From positions 930,001 through 994,000 of the forward strand of contig NZ_CP126738.1 of assembly GCF_030246865.1 (NCBI RefSeq): a stretch of 64,000 nucleotides of DNA, read 5' to 3'. The notes beneath the pieces were generated by a model. It was not told the origin of the DNA and searched no databases. It saw nothing but the letters and a program-made list of their open reading frames with translations. The translations under genes and the position numbers were made by a program. This document shows positions 47,447 through 56,443 of the stretch, one piece after another (the stretch's first letter is position 1; each line of letters starts with the position of its first letter). The DNA comes from Microbacterium sp. zg-B96. Lineage in GTDB: Bacteria; Actinomycetota; Actinomycetes; Actinomycetales; Microbacteriaceae.

Positions 47447-49717
47447 TCAGATTCCCGTGTGGAACGTGCGGCTGATCACGTCGAGCTGCTGCTCGCGGGT
47501 CAGGCGCACGAAGTTGACCGCGTATCCGGAGACACGGATGGTCAGCTGGGGGTAGTCCTCCGGGTGCGCCATGGCATCCTCGAGCGTCTCGCGCGTGAGC
47601 ACGTTGACGTTGAGGTGGAAGCCGCCGGAGATCATCTGGGCATCGAGCAGACCGACCAGGCTCTGCACACGCTCGGACTCGGTGCGTCCGAGACCCGACG
47701 GCACGACCGTGGTGGTGAGCGAGATGCCGTCCTGCGCCTGCTCGAAGGGGAGCTTGGCGACGGACAGCGCCGCGGCCAGCATGCCGTGGGTGTCTCGTCC
47801 GTTCATCGGGTTGGCGCCCGGGGCGAACGGCTGACCGGCACGGCGGCCGTCGGGGGTGTTGCCCGTCTTCTTGCCGTACACGACGTTGGACGTGATCGTC
47901 AGCACCGACTGCGTGTGCACGGCGCCGCGGTACGTCTCGTGCCGGCGGAGCATCTCCATGAACTCGGTGACGAGCTCCCGGGCGATGTCGTCGACGCGGT
48001 CGTCGTCGTTGCCGAAGCAGGGGTACTCGCCTTCGACGGTGTAGTCGACCACGAGGCCGGTCTCGTCGCGCACGGGGTGGACCGTGGCGTACTTGATCGC
48101 CGACAGCGAGTCGGCCGCGACCGAGAGCCCGGCGATGCCGCAGGCCATGGTGCGCAGGACATCCCGGTCGTGCAGCGCCATCTCGAGACGCTCGTAGGCG
48201 TACTTGTCGTGCATGTAGTGGATGCAGTTGAGCGCATCGACGTACGTCTCGGCGAGCCACTCCATCATGACGCGGAACTTGGCCCGCACGTCGGCGTAGT
48301 CCAGCACGTCACCGGCCACGGCGGGCATGACCGGCGCGATCTGCTTGCCGCTCACCTCGTCGCGGCCACCGTTGACGGCGTACAGCAGGGTCTTGGCGAG
48401 GTTGACGCGGGCGCCGAAGAACTGCATCTGCTTGCCGACGGTCATGGGGGACACGCAGCACGCGATGGCCGCGTCGTCGCCGCAGAGCGAGCGGATGTGG
48501 GCGTCGGATTCGTACTGGATCGACGAGGTGTCGATCGACACGCGGGCGCAGAACTCCTTGAACCCCTGGGGCAGGTCGTTGCTCCACAGCACCGTCAGGT
48601 TCGGCTCCGGCGCGGGACCGAGGTTGTAGAGGGTCTGCAGGAAGCGGAAGGCAGTCTTGGTGACCAGCGTGCGTCCGTCTTCGCCGGTGCCGCCGATCGA
48701 CTCGGTGACCCAGGTGGGGTCGCCGGAGAACAGCGCGTCGTACTCGGGGGTACGCAGGAACCGAACGATCCGCAGCTTGATGACGAGGTCGTCGATGAGC
48801 TCCTGCACGTCCTCTTCGGCCAGGATGCCGCGGGCGAGGTCGCGCTCGATGAAGATGTCCAGGAACGCGGTGTTGCGCCCGAAGCTCATCGCCGCGCCGT
48901 TCTGCTCCTTCACCGCGCCGAGGTAGGCGAAGTAGAGCCACTGCACGGCCTCGCGGGCCGTCGAGGCGGGGCGGGTGATGTCGTAGCCGTAGCTCGCTGC
49001 CATCTGGGCGAGCTCCTGCAGCGCCCGGATCTGCTCGGCGTTCTCCTCGCGCTGGCGGATGATGTCCTCCGTCGAGAAGTGCATGTCCAGCTCGGCGCGC
49101 TCGGTCTTCTTCGCGGCGATGAGGCCGTCGGTGCCGTACAGCGCGACGCGGCGGTAGTCGCCGATGATGCGGCCGCGACCATAGGCATCCGGAAGCCCCG
49201 TGATGATGTGGCTGCTGCGTGCGCGGCGGACCGCCGGCGGGTACACGTCGAAGACGCCGTCGTTGTGGGTCTTGCGGTACGTCGTGAAGATCTTCTCCAG
49301 GTCCGGGTCGACGTCGTACCCGTAGGTCTCCAGCGCGCCCTTGACCATGCGCCACCCGCCGTACGGCATGATCGCGCGCTTGAGGGGAGCGTCGGTCTGC
49401 AGGCCCACGATCAGCTCGTCGTCCTCGGCGATGTAGCCGGGGGCGTGGGCGGTGATGCCGGCGGGGGTGAGGGCGTCGACGTCGTAGACGCCGCGTTCGC
49501 GCTCGGCCGGGAACATGTCGACGATCCGCTGCCACACTCGCTTGGTGCGCTCGGTGGGGCCGGCGAGGAAGCCGGCGTCACCGGTGTAGGGCGTGTAGTT
49601 GGCCTGGATGAACCCGCGGACGTCGATGCCGTCCTGCCACGGGCCGGGGGTGAAACCGTCCCAGGCGTCGGGCATCGCGTCGGGGCCGGTGAGAGGGGAG
49701 GGGAACAGAACGGTCAT
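47447..49717 (-). CDS. pflB: Formate C-acetyltransferase (pyruvate formate-lyase)
   Basis: Glycyl radical enzyme that splits pyruvate with CoA into acetyl-CoA and formate. The active-site pair is Cys420-Cys421 in AIACCVSPM and the radical site is Gly731 in RVSGYAVNF, both spaced as in E. coli PflB. 756 residues is normal. The ATG is preceded by AAGGAAG. Clear Cys-Cys and the absence of a diol or glycerol signature support true PFL over other glycyl radical enzymes. The upstream region carries two pairs of palindromes, which suggests control by pyruvate/lactate-type or redox regulators. No formate transporter is adjacent. Confidence 0.94.
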   Translation of the reverse strand: MTVLFPSPLTGPDAMPDAWDGFTPGPWQDGIDVRGFIQANYTPYTGDAGFLAGPTERTKRVWQRIVDMFPAERERGVYDVDALTPAGITAHAPGYIAEDDELIVGLQTDAPLKRAIMPYGGWRMVKGALETYGYDVDPDLEKIFTTYRKTHNDGVFDVYPPAVRRARSSHIITGLPDAYGRGRIIGDYRRVALYGTDGLIAAKKTERAELDMHFSTEDIIRQREENAEQIRALQELAQMAASYGYDITRPASTAREAVQWLYFAYLGAVKEQNGAAMSFGRNTAFLDIFIERDLARGILAEEDVQELIDDLVIKLRIVRFLRTPEYDALFSGDPTWVTESIGGTGEDGRTLVTKTAFRFLQTLYNLGPAPEPNLTVLWSNDLPQGFKEFCARVSIDTSSIQYESDAHIRSLCGDDAAIACCVSPMTVGKQMQFFGARVNLAKTLLYAVNGGRDEVSGKQIAPVMPAVAGDVLDYADVRAKFRVMMEWLAETYVDALNCIHYMHDKYAYERLEMALHDRDVLRTMACGIAGLSVAADSLSAIKYATVHPVRDETGLVVDYTVEGEYPCFGNDDDRVDDIARELVTEFMEMLRRHETYRGAVHTQSVLTITSNVVYGKKTGNTPDGRRAGQPFAPGANPMNGRDTHGMLAAALSVAKLPFEQAQDGISLTTTVVPSGLGRTESERVQSLVGLLDAQMISGGFHLNVNVLTRETLEDAMAHPEDYPQLTIRVSGYAVNFVRLTREQQLDVISRTFHTGI

Positions 49718-49797
49718 GGTCGCTTCCTTACGTCGTCGCGATTGCGTCGCTGCCGGGGGAGGTCTCGTCCAGGCCTCTCGGGGCGTATTTGTTCGTG

Positions 49798-49840
49798 ACG
49801 CTAGTCCCGTGCACGGCGCCCGCACGGATCGTGCACGGGA
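49798..49840 (-). promoter_or_regulatory. pflB core promoter with two GTGCAC palindromes
   Basis: TAGCGT on the minus strand (49803-49798) is a -10 candidate, about 80 bases before the pflB ATG. Just upstream lie CCGTGCACGG (49807-49816) and CGTGCACG (49830-49837), 22 bp between centres, that is, two helical turns. They also form the arms of a larger 10-bp inverted repeat (49805-49814 with 49831-49840). Their place across the -10/-35 interval suggests binding sites for a repressor; the protein is unknown. Confidence 0.5.
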
Positions 49841-49851
49841 GGTCACAACAG

Positions 49852-49891
49852 GTGGTCGGACCACGGCACATCTTTGTGGTCTGACCACAAA
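49852..49891 (-). promoter_or_regulatory. Two GTGGTCnGACCAC operators upstream of pflB (GntR/FadR-type)
   Basis: GTGGTCGGACCAC (49852-49864) and TTTGTGGTCTGACCACAAA (49873-49891) are perfect palindromes around a single central base, with centres 24 bp apart. The core TGGTnnnACCA is the consensus of the FadR subgroup of GntR regulators (for example PdhR and LldR, which sense pyruvate or lactate). Control of pflBA by such a regulator is an inference; no gntR gene lies in the window. Confidence 0.6.
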
Positions 49892-50138
49892 AGGATACAA
49901 CAACGGCAGACAGGAGGCGCGGTCCGTTGCGAGGGGATCTGCCGGGCTGCGGTCCTGTGGGGGGATCGGGGCCGCATGCGGGCAGATCTCCGCATTTTCG
50001 GGGGACGAATGCCGGCGGGTGGGCCGCGCACGGGTGCGGGGCGGGTGCCGGGTGCGGGTGCGCCGCCCGGGCGGATGCTGGGTGCGGGTGCTCCGTCCGG
50101 GCGGATGCCGGGGAGAACGGACGCGGGAACCCGGCGGG
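49892..50138. other. Intergenic region without a supported gene; contains a 30-bp tandem repeat
   Basis: Between the pflB operator region and the stop of the MurE-like gene lie about 250 bases without a credible gene on either strand; the open frames are low-complexity Gly/Arg/Ala. A 30-bp unit occurs twice in tandem (50050-50079 and 50080-50109) with a few substitutions, in a G-rich GGGTGC context. I see no promoter or terminator that I can support. Confidence 0.6.
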
Positions 50139-51758
50139 TCAGTCCGGGTAGGGAACCGGCCAGCTGGGCTCGGGCACGGGCCAGCCGGCGTCGCGCAGCG
50201 CGCGGCGGGCGAGTTCGCGGGCCGAGTACGGCGTGCGCTGCCCGCGGATGTCGCGGTAGTCCTGGTGCCCCGGTCCCGCCCACAGGATCGCGTCGCCCTC
50301 GCCGACGAGCTTCACCGCTTCGACGATGGCCCGCTCCGGCGGCGAATACTCGTGGATCTCGGCATCCGGCCGCGCCCGCCGGGCGCCCTCGATGAGCGTC
50401 GCCCGGATCGAATCGGGGTCCTCGAAGCGCGGGTGGTGGTCGGTCACGACGAGGATGTCGCTGCCGAGCACGGCGGTACGCCCCATGTCGTGGCGCTTGG
50501 TGGCATCGCGGTCGCCGTCAGCGCCGAACAGCATGAGCACCTTGCCGGGGGTGACGCGCCGCACCGCGGCGAGGGTCTTCTCGAACGCGTCGGGGGAGTG
50601 GCCGAAGTCCACGAACACCGCGGGACCCTGTTCGCCCGAGACGCGCTGGGTGCGACCGGGGAGGTGAGCCCGGATGCCGCCGTCGCGCTGGAGCGCCGCG
50701 ACGATGGTGTCCCAGGCGTAGCCGCCCTCGAGCATCATGACGATCGCGAGCCCCGCGTTGGCGGCCATGTGTCGACCGATGACGGGCACGACGGTCTGCA
50801 GCGACTGCCCGTCGGGTCCGGTGAGGCGGAACTCGGTGCCGGACTGTCGCTCGTCGACGATGTCGACGATCCAGTCCGCACCGGCGGCGACGGCGGGGTC
50901 GGCGGCGATGTCGGGTGTCCCGACCGTCGTGACGGGGACTTCGGAGCGCGCGACGACCTCCAGCCCCGGCCCGGAGTCCAGCGAGACGACCGCGCGACGC
51001 GACCGGTCGGCGCGGAACAGCGGCAGCTTCGCCTCGAAGTACTCGCGCATGTCGGCGTAGTCGTCGAGGTGATCGTGGGTGAGGTTCGTGAACGCGGCCA
51101 CGTCGAACACGATGCCGTCGACGCGGTGCCGAGACAGCGCCTGCGCGGACACCTCCACGGCGACCGCCTCGACACCCCGCTCGCGCATCAGGGCGAGGAG
51201 GGCGTGGAACTCGGATGCCTCGGGCGTGGTCAGCCGCGACACGATCACGTGCCCGGCGATGTGCCGCTCGGCGGTCGAGGACAGCCCGGTGACGGCGCCG
51301 ACCTGCTCGAGGATGCCCTCCAGCAGGTGCGAGACGCTCGTCTTGCCGTTGGTGCCGGTGGTGGCAAGCAGCAGTGGCAGGTCGTCGCCCGGCCCGGTGC
51401 CGTACACCCAGGCCGACAGGTCGCCCAGCCGTGCCCGGGGGTCGTCGACGACCACGATCGGCACGCCGGCGTCGGCGGCGATGTCGGCCCCGGCGGCATC
51501 GGTGATGACGGCGACGGCGCCCTTGTCCGCGGCGGCCCGGGCGAACTCGGCCCCGTGGCGCACGGCGCCGCGGATGGCGACGAACGCTTCGCCGGCGCGC
51601 AGGTCCGCGGTGGCCAGCGTGATGCCCGATAGCGTCACGCCGGCGACATCGCCGCGCACGTCGGTGCCGAACCGGCGGGCGAGTTCGTCCAGCGCGCGCA
51701 CGGGCGGCCGCTCGGGTCGCAGGACGGGCGGGAGGTTGGTGGGGGCATCAGTGGGCAT
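50139..51758 (-). CDS. Mur ligase family protein, MurE-like (UDP-MurNAc-tripeptide synthetase type)
   Basis: ATP-dependent amide ligase of the MurE group: an N-terminal UDP-binding domain (about 25-120), a central ATPase with TGTNGKT (134-140) and [12 protein letters not shown], and a C-terminal domain. The motif that recognises the third amino acid in DAP-adding MurE is DNPR; here the aligned place reads DHHPRFEDP (440-448), so meso-DAP is unlikely to be the amino acid, or the role differs. Microbacterium cell walls carry Lys, Orn or related residues at this place. No other dcw genes are near, so this may be a paralogue or the relocated main enzyme. ATG preceded by GGGAG. Confidence 0.85.
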   Translation of the reverse strand: MPTDAPTNLPPVLRPERPPVRALDELARRFGTDVRGDVAGVTLSGITLATADLRAGEAFVAIRGAVRHGAEFARAAADKGAVAVITDAAGADIAADAGVPIVVVDDPRARLGDLSAWVYGTGPGDDLPLLLATTGTNGKTSVSHLLEGILEQVGAVTGLSSTAERHIAGHVIVSRLTTPEASEFHALLALMRERGVEAVAVEVSAQALSRHRVDGIVFDVAAFTNLTHDHLDDYADMREYFEAKLPLFRADRSRRAVVSLDSGPGLEVVARSEVPVTTVGTPDIAADPAVAAGADWIVDIVDERQSGTEFRLTGPDGQSLQTVVPVIGRHMAANAGLAIVMMLEGGYAWDTIVAALQRDGGIRAHLPGRTQRVSGEQGPAVFVDFGHSPDAFEKTLAAVRRVTPGKVLMLFGADGDRDATKRHDMGRTAVLGSDILVVTDHHPRFEDPDSIRATLIEGARRARPDAEIHEYSPPERAIVEAVKLVGEGDAILWAGPGHQDYRDIRGQRTPYSARELARRALRDAGWPVPEPSWPVPYPD

Positions 51759-51809
51759 AGCGCTCCCATCCTCTCATCCAGCGTGGTCGAGACCTCCACC
51801 CCGCACACA

Positions 51810-51849
51810 GATCTGCGGTCGCGGCGCCGATGCGCCGCGACCGCAGATC
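51810..51849 (-). terminator. Perfect 18-bp hairpin after gadC
   Basis: The arms at 51810-51827 and 51832-51849 are exactly complementary with a 4-base loop. It begins ten bases after the gadC stop on the minus strand and lies 52 bases before the start of the MurE-like gene. No U-tract follows. Confidence 0.75.
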
Positions 51850-51859
51850 ACTGCCGGAC

Positions 51860-53431
51860 TCACGCCGGTGGCGGCGCCGATCCGCTCGCCGGCGGCGCCG
51901 ATCGCCGCGGCGGTGCCGACCCGGCCGCGGGAGCCGCGGCCTCATCTTCGTCGTGCGTACCGTGCATGGCCTTCTCCGCCGCACTGCGGCGATCCCAGCC
52001 GGGTTTGCGCAGCGCATAGAAGATCAGGGGAGGCGCCCCGAGCACGACGATGACGAGGCCCACGATCCACGGATACGCCGCGACCGGGAACGCCGTGAAC
52101 CCGTCAGGCGGGACGAAGGTCAGGACGAACGCCGCAAGGCAGGCGAGGAAGCCGATCCCGGCGACGAAGTTCAACGCCGGCACCCGGTAGGTGCGCTTGA
52201 CGTTCGGCTCCTTGCGTCGCAGCATGATCGCCGCTGCGAACATCAGCATGTACATGATGAGGTACAGCGCTGCCGCCATGTCGATGAGCGCGACGAACGC
52301 CGCGCTCACGTTCGGCACGATCACGAAGATCGCCGCCAGGATCGTCACGATGGTGCCCTGCAGCATCAGAATCCCCGACTGCACGCCCGCCTTGTTCCGC
52401 TTCTGCAGGGCAGGCGGCAGCAGTCCGGTCTCGGCTGCGGCGAGCAGGCCCTTCGACGGGCCGGCGATCCAGGTGATCACCGAGGCGAGCGCACCGGCGG
52501 CGATGAGCGCCGACACCACCGCCGTCGCCCACCCCAGACCCCACTTGTCGAAGTAGGCCTGGAAAGCGAGCATGATGCCGTTGGTGAGCCCGAGATCCTT
52601 CTCCGGCACGGCGAGCGCGATCGCGATCGTGGGCAGGATGAACACGAGCAGGATCAGGATCGACGCCAGCAGCACCGACCGCGGATACCCGCGCCCGGGG
52701 TCCTTCATCTGGTTCACGTGCACCGCGTTGACCTCCATGCCCGCGTAGGCGAGCACGTTCGAGACGATCAGCACGATGGAGGCGATACCGGTGAACGGCG
52801 GGATGACGGTGGACGGATCCAGGGAGGTCTCGCTCCTCTCCCCGGTGCCGAGCCAGATGAACCCGAACACGATGAGCAGCACCGCCGGCAAGAGGGTGCC
52901 GAGGATCCCTCCCCACGACCCGAGCTTGGCGAAGAGGTTGCCGCCGCGCAGCGTGATGAGCGTGGAGCCCCAGTAGAGCACCAGGATCACGATGGCCGTG
53001 TACAACCCGGAGTTGGACAGCGTGGGATCGAGGAAGACGAACGCGAGAGCCGCCGCGATGAAGGCCATCTGCAGCGGGTACCACACCACGTTCTGGATCC
53101 ACTGCAGCCAGACCGCCGTGAACCCCCATCTGTTGCCGAACGCCTCACGCACCCAGACGTAGACGCCGCCCTTCCATCCCGTCGCCAGCTCCGCGGCGAC
53201 CAGCGCCGTGGGGATGAGGAACAAGATGGCCGGGATGATGTAGAGCGTGATGCTGCCGAGGCCGTACACCGCCATGGCTGGCAGCGAGCGCAGGCTCGCG
53301 ACCACCACGAGGGTCAGCATCGCGAGCTGGCCGACTCCGAGGAAGCTCGTCACGGCCTTGCGTGACGTTAGCGGATGATTGGACGCCGCCTTTGCGGCAT
53401 CCGCCGCCTGATTCGATGTGTTGGTCGACAT
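51860..53431 (-). CDS. gadC: APC-superfamily transporter, probable glutamate/GABA antiporter
   Basis: 523 residues with about 12 helices, a soluble N-terminus and a Pro/Ala-rich C-terminal tail. The GGVYVWVREAFG block and VVSNVLAYAGMEVNAVHVNQMKDPGRGYPRSV region resemble the glutamate:GABA antiporter group of the APC superfamily. The function is supported by its position directly after glutamate decarboxylase: export of GABA with import of glutamate completes the acid-resistance cycle. ATG preceded by GGGGGAG; eight bases separate it from gadB. Confidence 0.85.
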   Translation of the reverse strand: MSTNTSNQAADAAKAASNHPLTSRKAVTSFLGVGQLAMLTLVVVASLRSLPAMAVYGLGSITLYIIPAILFLIPTALVAAELATGWKGGVYVWVREAFGNRWGFTAVWLQWIQNVVWYPLQMAFIAAALAFVFLDPTLSNSGLYTAIVILVLYWGSTLITLRGGNLFAKLGSWGGILGTLLPAVLLIVFGFIWLGTGERSETSLDPSTVIPPFTGIASIVLIVSNVLAYAGMEVNAVHVNQMKDPGRGYPRSVLLASILILLVFILPTIAIALAVPEKDLGLTNGIMLAFQAYFDKWGLGWATAVVSALIAAGALASVITWIAGPSKGLLAAAETGLLPPALQKRNKAGVQSGILMLQGTIVTILAAIFVIVPNVSAAFVALIDMAAALYLIMYMLMFAAAIMLRRKEPNVKRTYRVPALNFVAGIGFLACLAAFVLTFVPPDGFTAFPVAAYPWIVGLVIVVLGAPPLIFYALRKPGWDRRSAAEKAMHGTHDEDEAAAPAAGSAPPRRSAPPASGSAPPPA

Positions 53432-53439
53432 GTCTCCCC

Positions 53440-54816
53440 CTAGTGGTGGAACCCGGCGTGCTGGCCCTCGACCGGCATGGCCGATTCGAGCGCGTCGAGG
53501 TAGGCCGTCTCGGTCTCGATGTCGGCCAGGAGTTCAGCGGCGAGGTCCATGCTGAGGCCGTTGCGCACCACGATGCGCTGCACGGTGAGGTTCGCGAGGT
53601 CATCGGGCATGGGATACGCCGGGACGAGCCAGCCCTTCATGCGCAGCCGGTCCTGCAGGTGGTAGAGGTTCCAGTTCTTGGTGTGCCCCTCCTTCAGGTA
53701 CCACGCGAAGACCGGGATGTCGCTGCCGTCGTTCCACAGCTCGAACGCGTCGAGCTTCCCGATGCCGGCCGACAGATACTTCGCGACATCCTGCGACGCC
53801 TGCTGCACAGCGCGGTATCCCTCGAACCCGAGCCTGAGGAACATGTAGTACTGCAGCAGCACCTGCGCGCCGGGGCGTGAGAAGTTCAGCGCGAACGTCG
53901 GCATCTCCCCGCCCAGGTAGCTCACCTTGAACACGAGGTCCTCGGGCAGCCACTGCGTGTTGCGCCAGACGACCCAGCCCAGGCCCGGGTAGACCAGGCC
54001 GTACTTGTGCCCCGAGGTGCTGATGGAGTGCACCCGTTCGAGCCGGAAATCCCACACCAGATCGGGTTGCAGGAACGGTGCGATCATGGCACCGGAGGCG
54101 CCGTCGACGTGGATCGGGATGTCCAGTCCCGTCTTGGCCTGGATCTCATCCAGTGCCTTCGCGATCTTCGCGACGGGTTCGTACATGCCGGTGTAGGTGA
54201 CGCCCAGGATCGCGACGACCCCGATCGTGTTCTCGTCGACGTACTTCTCGAGGTCGTACCCGTCGAGCGTCTTGTGCTCGAGGCTGATGGGCACGAAGCG
54301 AGGCTCGACGTCGAAGTAGTTGCAGAACTTCTCCCAGCACACCTGGACCGCTGAGGACATCACGAGGTTCGGCTTGGACGTGTCCTTGCCCGCGACGCGA
54401 CGGGACTGCTGCCAGCGCCGCTTGAAGGCGAGGCCGCCGAGCATGCAGGCCTCCGAGGACCCGATCGTCGACGTGCCGATGCTCTGCGAGGCCTCCGGCG
54501 CGTTCCACAGATTCGCCAGCATGTGCCAGCAGTTGTCCTCGATCGCAGCGGTCTGGGGGTATTCGTCCTTGTCGATCATGTTCTTGTCGAAGGAGGCCTC
54601 ATAGACCTGCTTGGCGTCCTCGTCCATCCACGTCCCCACGAAGGTCGCCAGGTTCAACCGCGAGTTGCCATCGAGCATCGTCTCGTCGTCGACGATCTGC
54701 TTGGCGGTGTCCGGCAGGGACTCCTGCTGGGGGATGACATGTCGTGCGGCGACGGTCGCCTCGCCTCGCCGTGCGAATCGTGGCGTCAGTTCGTCGTCGG
54801 CGTTCGCTGCGTTCAT
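53440..54816 (-). CDS. gadB: Glutamate decarboxylase
   Basis: PLP enzyme converting glutamate to GABA and CO2 and consuming a cytoplasmic proton. The Schiff-base lysine is Lys271 in SISTSGHKYGLVYPG; HVDGASGAMIAPF holds the PLP-pyridine aspartate, and TSTIGSSEACMLGGLAFKRRW is the substrate-binding region. The length of 458 residues is normal. A GGGAG ribosome-binding site precedes the ATG at 54816. First gene of the gadB-gadC operon. Confidence 0.95.
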   Translation of the reverse strand: MNAANADDELTPRFARRGEATVAARHVIPQQESLPDTAKQIVDDETMLDGNSRLNLATFVGTWMDEDAKQVYEASFDKNMIDKDEYPQTAAIEDNCWHMLANLWNAPEASQSIGTSTIGSSEACMLGGLAFKRRWQQSRRVAGKDTSKPNLVMSSAVQVCWEKFCNYFDVEPRFVPISLEHKTLDGYDLEKYVDENTIGVVAILGVTYTGMYEPVAKIAKALDEIQAKTGLDIPIHVDGASGAMIAPFLQPDLVWDFRLERVHSISTSGHKYGLVYPGLGWVVWRNTQWLPEDLVFKVSYLGGEMPTFALNFSRPGAQVLLQYYMFLRLGFEGYRAVQQASQDVAKYLSAGIGKLDAFELWNDGSDIPVFAWYLKEGHTKNWNLYHLQDRLRMKGWLVPAYPMPDDLANLTVQRIVVRNGLSMDLAAELLADIETETAYLDALESAMPVEGQHAGFHH

Positions 54817-54915
54817 CAGCTTCTCCCGGTCCTCGTTGAAATCTGGCGCCCGCCTTGCGCGAGGCGCCGATGCTCTGGCGCGACGCGCGAGGCGCGCCGG
54901 CATGCATCTGGGGGG

Positions 54916-54945
54916 AAGCTACGTCGGTACGCGAGGCACTCACAA
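54916..54945 (-). promoter_or_regulatory. Possible gadB promoter
   Basis: On the minus strand TTGTGA (54945-54940) and TAGCTT (54921-54916) are 18 bases apart, about 100 bases before the gadB ATG. The leader in between contains GGCGC-rich inverted repeats (around 54845-54900). Tentative. Confidence 0.35.
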
Positions 54946-54999
54946 GGGGTCTTGACGGAGACTGTCGCAGGTGCAACCGTCGCCGGGCACCACGGCGCG

Positions 55000-55026
55000 G
55001 GGGCGCCGCCGTCGTGACGGCGCCCC
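55000..55026 (-). terminator. Hairpin after ycnI
   Basis: GGGGCGCCG (55000-55008) pairs with CGGCGCCCC (55018-55026) across a 9-base loop, six bases after the ycnI stop on the minus strand. Confidence 0.6.
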
Positions 55027-55032
55027 GTCGGC

Positions 55033-55719
55033 TCAGCTGCGGCGCGTGCGGCGCAGGGCGACGAGACCTGCTGCCAGACCCGCGGCACCGAGGGCGAGAC
55101 CACCGGCACCGAGCACGATCGGGAGCACCGTGCTGTCGGTGCTCCCGGTGGCGTCCTGCGCTGCACCATCGGCATCGTCGTGGTGATCGCCGCCGTGTGC
55201 GTCATCCGCCGGTTCGCCCACGGTCACCAGCGGCGCGGGGGAGTCGAGGTCGTGCGGGTCCTCACCCTCGTCGGCGATCTGGGACCAGTCGGTCGAGGCG
55301 TCGACGCATTCCTGCAGCACCGGGAAGGCGACCTGCTCGCCGGCGAGGTCGTCGGCGAAGGTGACCTGCATCGAGACGGTCGTCAGCAGCCCAGACTCAA
55401 TCGGCTCGTCGGCGGAGAACACCACCTGCGTCGGCACGCCCGCGTCGGCGCCGACCCGCTCGATCGTCCAGCCTGCCTGAGCGTGCGGCGCGATGCCGGC
55501 GATGCCCTCGGGGATGTCGATCGTGAAGCCCGTGGTCGGCGACGCGTCGCAGCCGTGGCTGGAGGAGAAGGTCAGCACGGTCGTGCCGCCTGCGGCGGCA
55601 TCGGACGGGTCGACATGGACGTGTGCCGATGCCATCGCCGGGACGGCGACGAGGGCGATGCCGGCGACGACGCCGGCGGTCAGACGCGCGCGGCGGCGCG
55701 CGGAAACAGTTGTGGTCAT
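55033..55719 (-). CDS. YcnI-family copper-binding envelope protein
   Basis: Signal peptide with predicted cleavage after ASA (residue 32), which leaves His33 as the first residue (HVHVDP); in YcnI-type (DUF1775) proteins the N-terminal histidine and a tryptophan contact copper. The beta-sandwich DUF1775 domain (FTIDIPEGIAGI, AGWTIERV, VFPVLQECVDAS) spans to ~165, followed by a His/Asp-rich linker (HGGDHHDDADG) and a C-terminal membrane anchor with basic tail. 228 residues. It follows the adjacent membrane protein by 75 bases; together they probably handle copper at the cell surface. Confidence 0.88.
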   Translation of the reverse strand: MTTTVSARRRARLTAGVVAGIALVAVPAMASAHVHVDPSDAAAGGTTVLTFSSSHGCDASPTTGFTIDIPEGIAGIAPHAQAGWTIERVGADAGVPTQVVFSADEPIESGLLTTVSMQVTFADDLAGEQVAFPVLQECVDASTDWSQIADEGEDPHDLDSPAPLVTVGEPADDAHGGDHHDDADGAAQDATGSTDSTVLPIVLGAGGLALGAAGLAAGLVALRRTRRS

Positions 55720-55794
55720 GGAAGCTCTCTCGATCGGGGGACGGCTCGTGCCGTCGGAGAAGGGCGCGGACGCGCCGGGTGACGAAGTGTCGTG

Positions 55795-56367
55795 TCAGCC
55801 GGCGAGCACCGGCGGACCCCGGCGGGAGAGAGCGCAGTCGAGGAGGAGCGAGCGGCGCACCGGTGCCACACGCACGGTGAGCGACGGCCGGCGCACGAGC
55901 GGAGCGGGCGGCGCCGCGGCGGTGCGCGCGGCGAGGTGGCGGATGCCGCGCCCCAGCCGCTGCAGCAGCTGCTCGCCATGGCGGACGGCCAGGATCGTCA
56001 CGAGCGCGGCGATGACGTGGCCGACGATCATCACCGGATCGATGTCCGTCGAGGCTGTGACGGTGCCCGCCGGCCGCTGAGGTGACAGGTGGGCGTGGCC
56101 CGCCGAGAGGGGGAGAGCGTCGCCGGCGAAGGCGAACGCGCCGTGGAACAGCGCCTGGGCGCCGGTCACCACGAGCGCGGTGCGCCACCACGCGGGCCTG
56201 CGCCCGGTCAGCCACACCGCCAGGGGGGCGGCCAGCGCGGCGACCGAGACCACCAGGAGCGGATGAGGGGCGCCGCCACCGGAGAGCGTGTGAGCGGTCG
56301 CTGCCACGAGCGTCGCGATCACCGCCGCCGCGGTGCCCCGCAGCGCGCGCACCTGCCGTGTGGCCAC
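55795..56367 (-). CDS. Membrane protein of unknown function upstream of ycnI
   Basis: 190 residues with four to five hydrophobic segments and histidines at membrane boundaries (ATAHTL, LFHGAFAF, SAGHAHLSP, IVGHVIAAL, AVRHGEQ). The C-terminus ends CALSRRGPPVLAG. No family is recognised with certainty. Histidine pattern and the ycnI neighbour suggest metal (copper) handling. GTG at 56367 is chosen because GGGGAGG lies six bases upstream; TAGGCT at 56392-56387 could be its -10. Confidence 0.6.
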   Translation of the reverse strand: MATRQVRALRGTAAAVIATLVAATAHTLSGGGAPHPLLVVSVAALAAPLAVWLTGRRPAWWRTALVVTGAQALFHGAFAFAGDALPLSAGHAHLSPQRPAGTVTASTDIDPVMIVGHVIAALVTILAVRHGEQLLQRLGRGIRHLAARTAAAPPAPLVRRPSLTVRVAPVRRSLLLDCALSRRGPPVLAG

Positions 56368-56386
56368 CGCGCACCTCCCCGATCTC

Positions 56387-56392
56387 AGCCTA
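56387..56392 (-). promoter_or_regulatory. Putative -10 element (TAGGCT) for the membrane protein-ycnI operon
   Basis: TAGGCT on the minus strand lies about 20 bases before the GTG start and is followed by a clear ribosome-binding site. It is divergent from the site-2 protease hexamer at 56430. Confidence 0.35.
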
Positions 56393-56429
56393 GAGTGCCA
56401 CGCCTCGGCGAATTCAAAGCCGATGACGG

Positions 56430-56435
56430 TAGCCT
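56430..56435 (+). promoter_or_regulatory. Putative -10 element (TAGCCT) for the site-2 protease
   Basis: TAGCCT ends eight bases before the GTG start. The short distance points to a leaderless message. Confidence 0.4.
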
Positions 56436-56443
56436 GACCCGCT

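Noticed and set aside
49873..49891. Reading of TTTGTGGTCTGACCACAAA as a Rex redox operator
   Set aside because: Rex sites have TTGTG and CACAA separated by eight bases around an even centre; here the separation is seven with a single central base, which fits TGGTnnnACCA GntR/FadR boxes better.
49874..50395. A plus-strand open frame across the pflB operator region and the end of the MurE-like gene
   Set aside because: It runs through the palindromic operators and tandem repeat, is antisense to the MurE-like gene, and has a low-complexity Arg/Gly/Ala composition without a ribosome-binding site.
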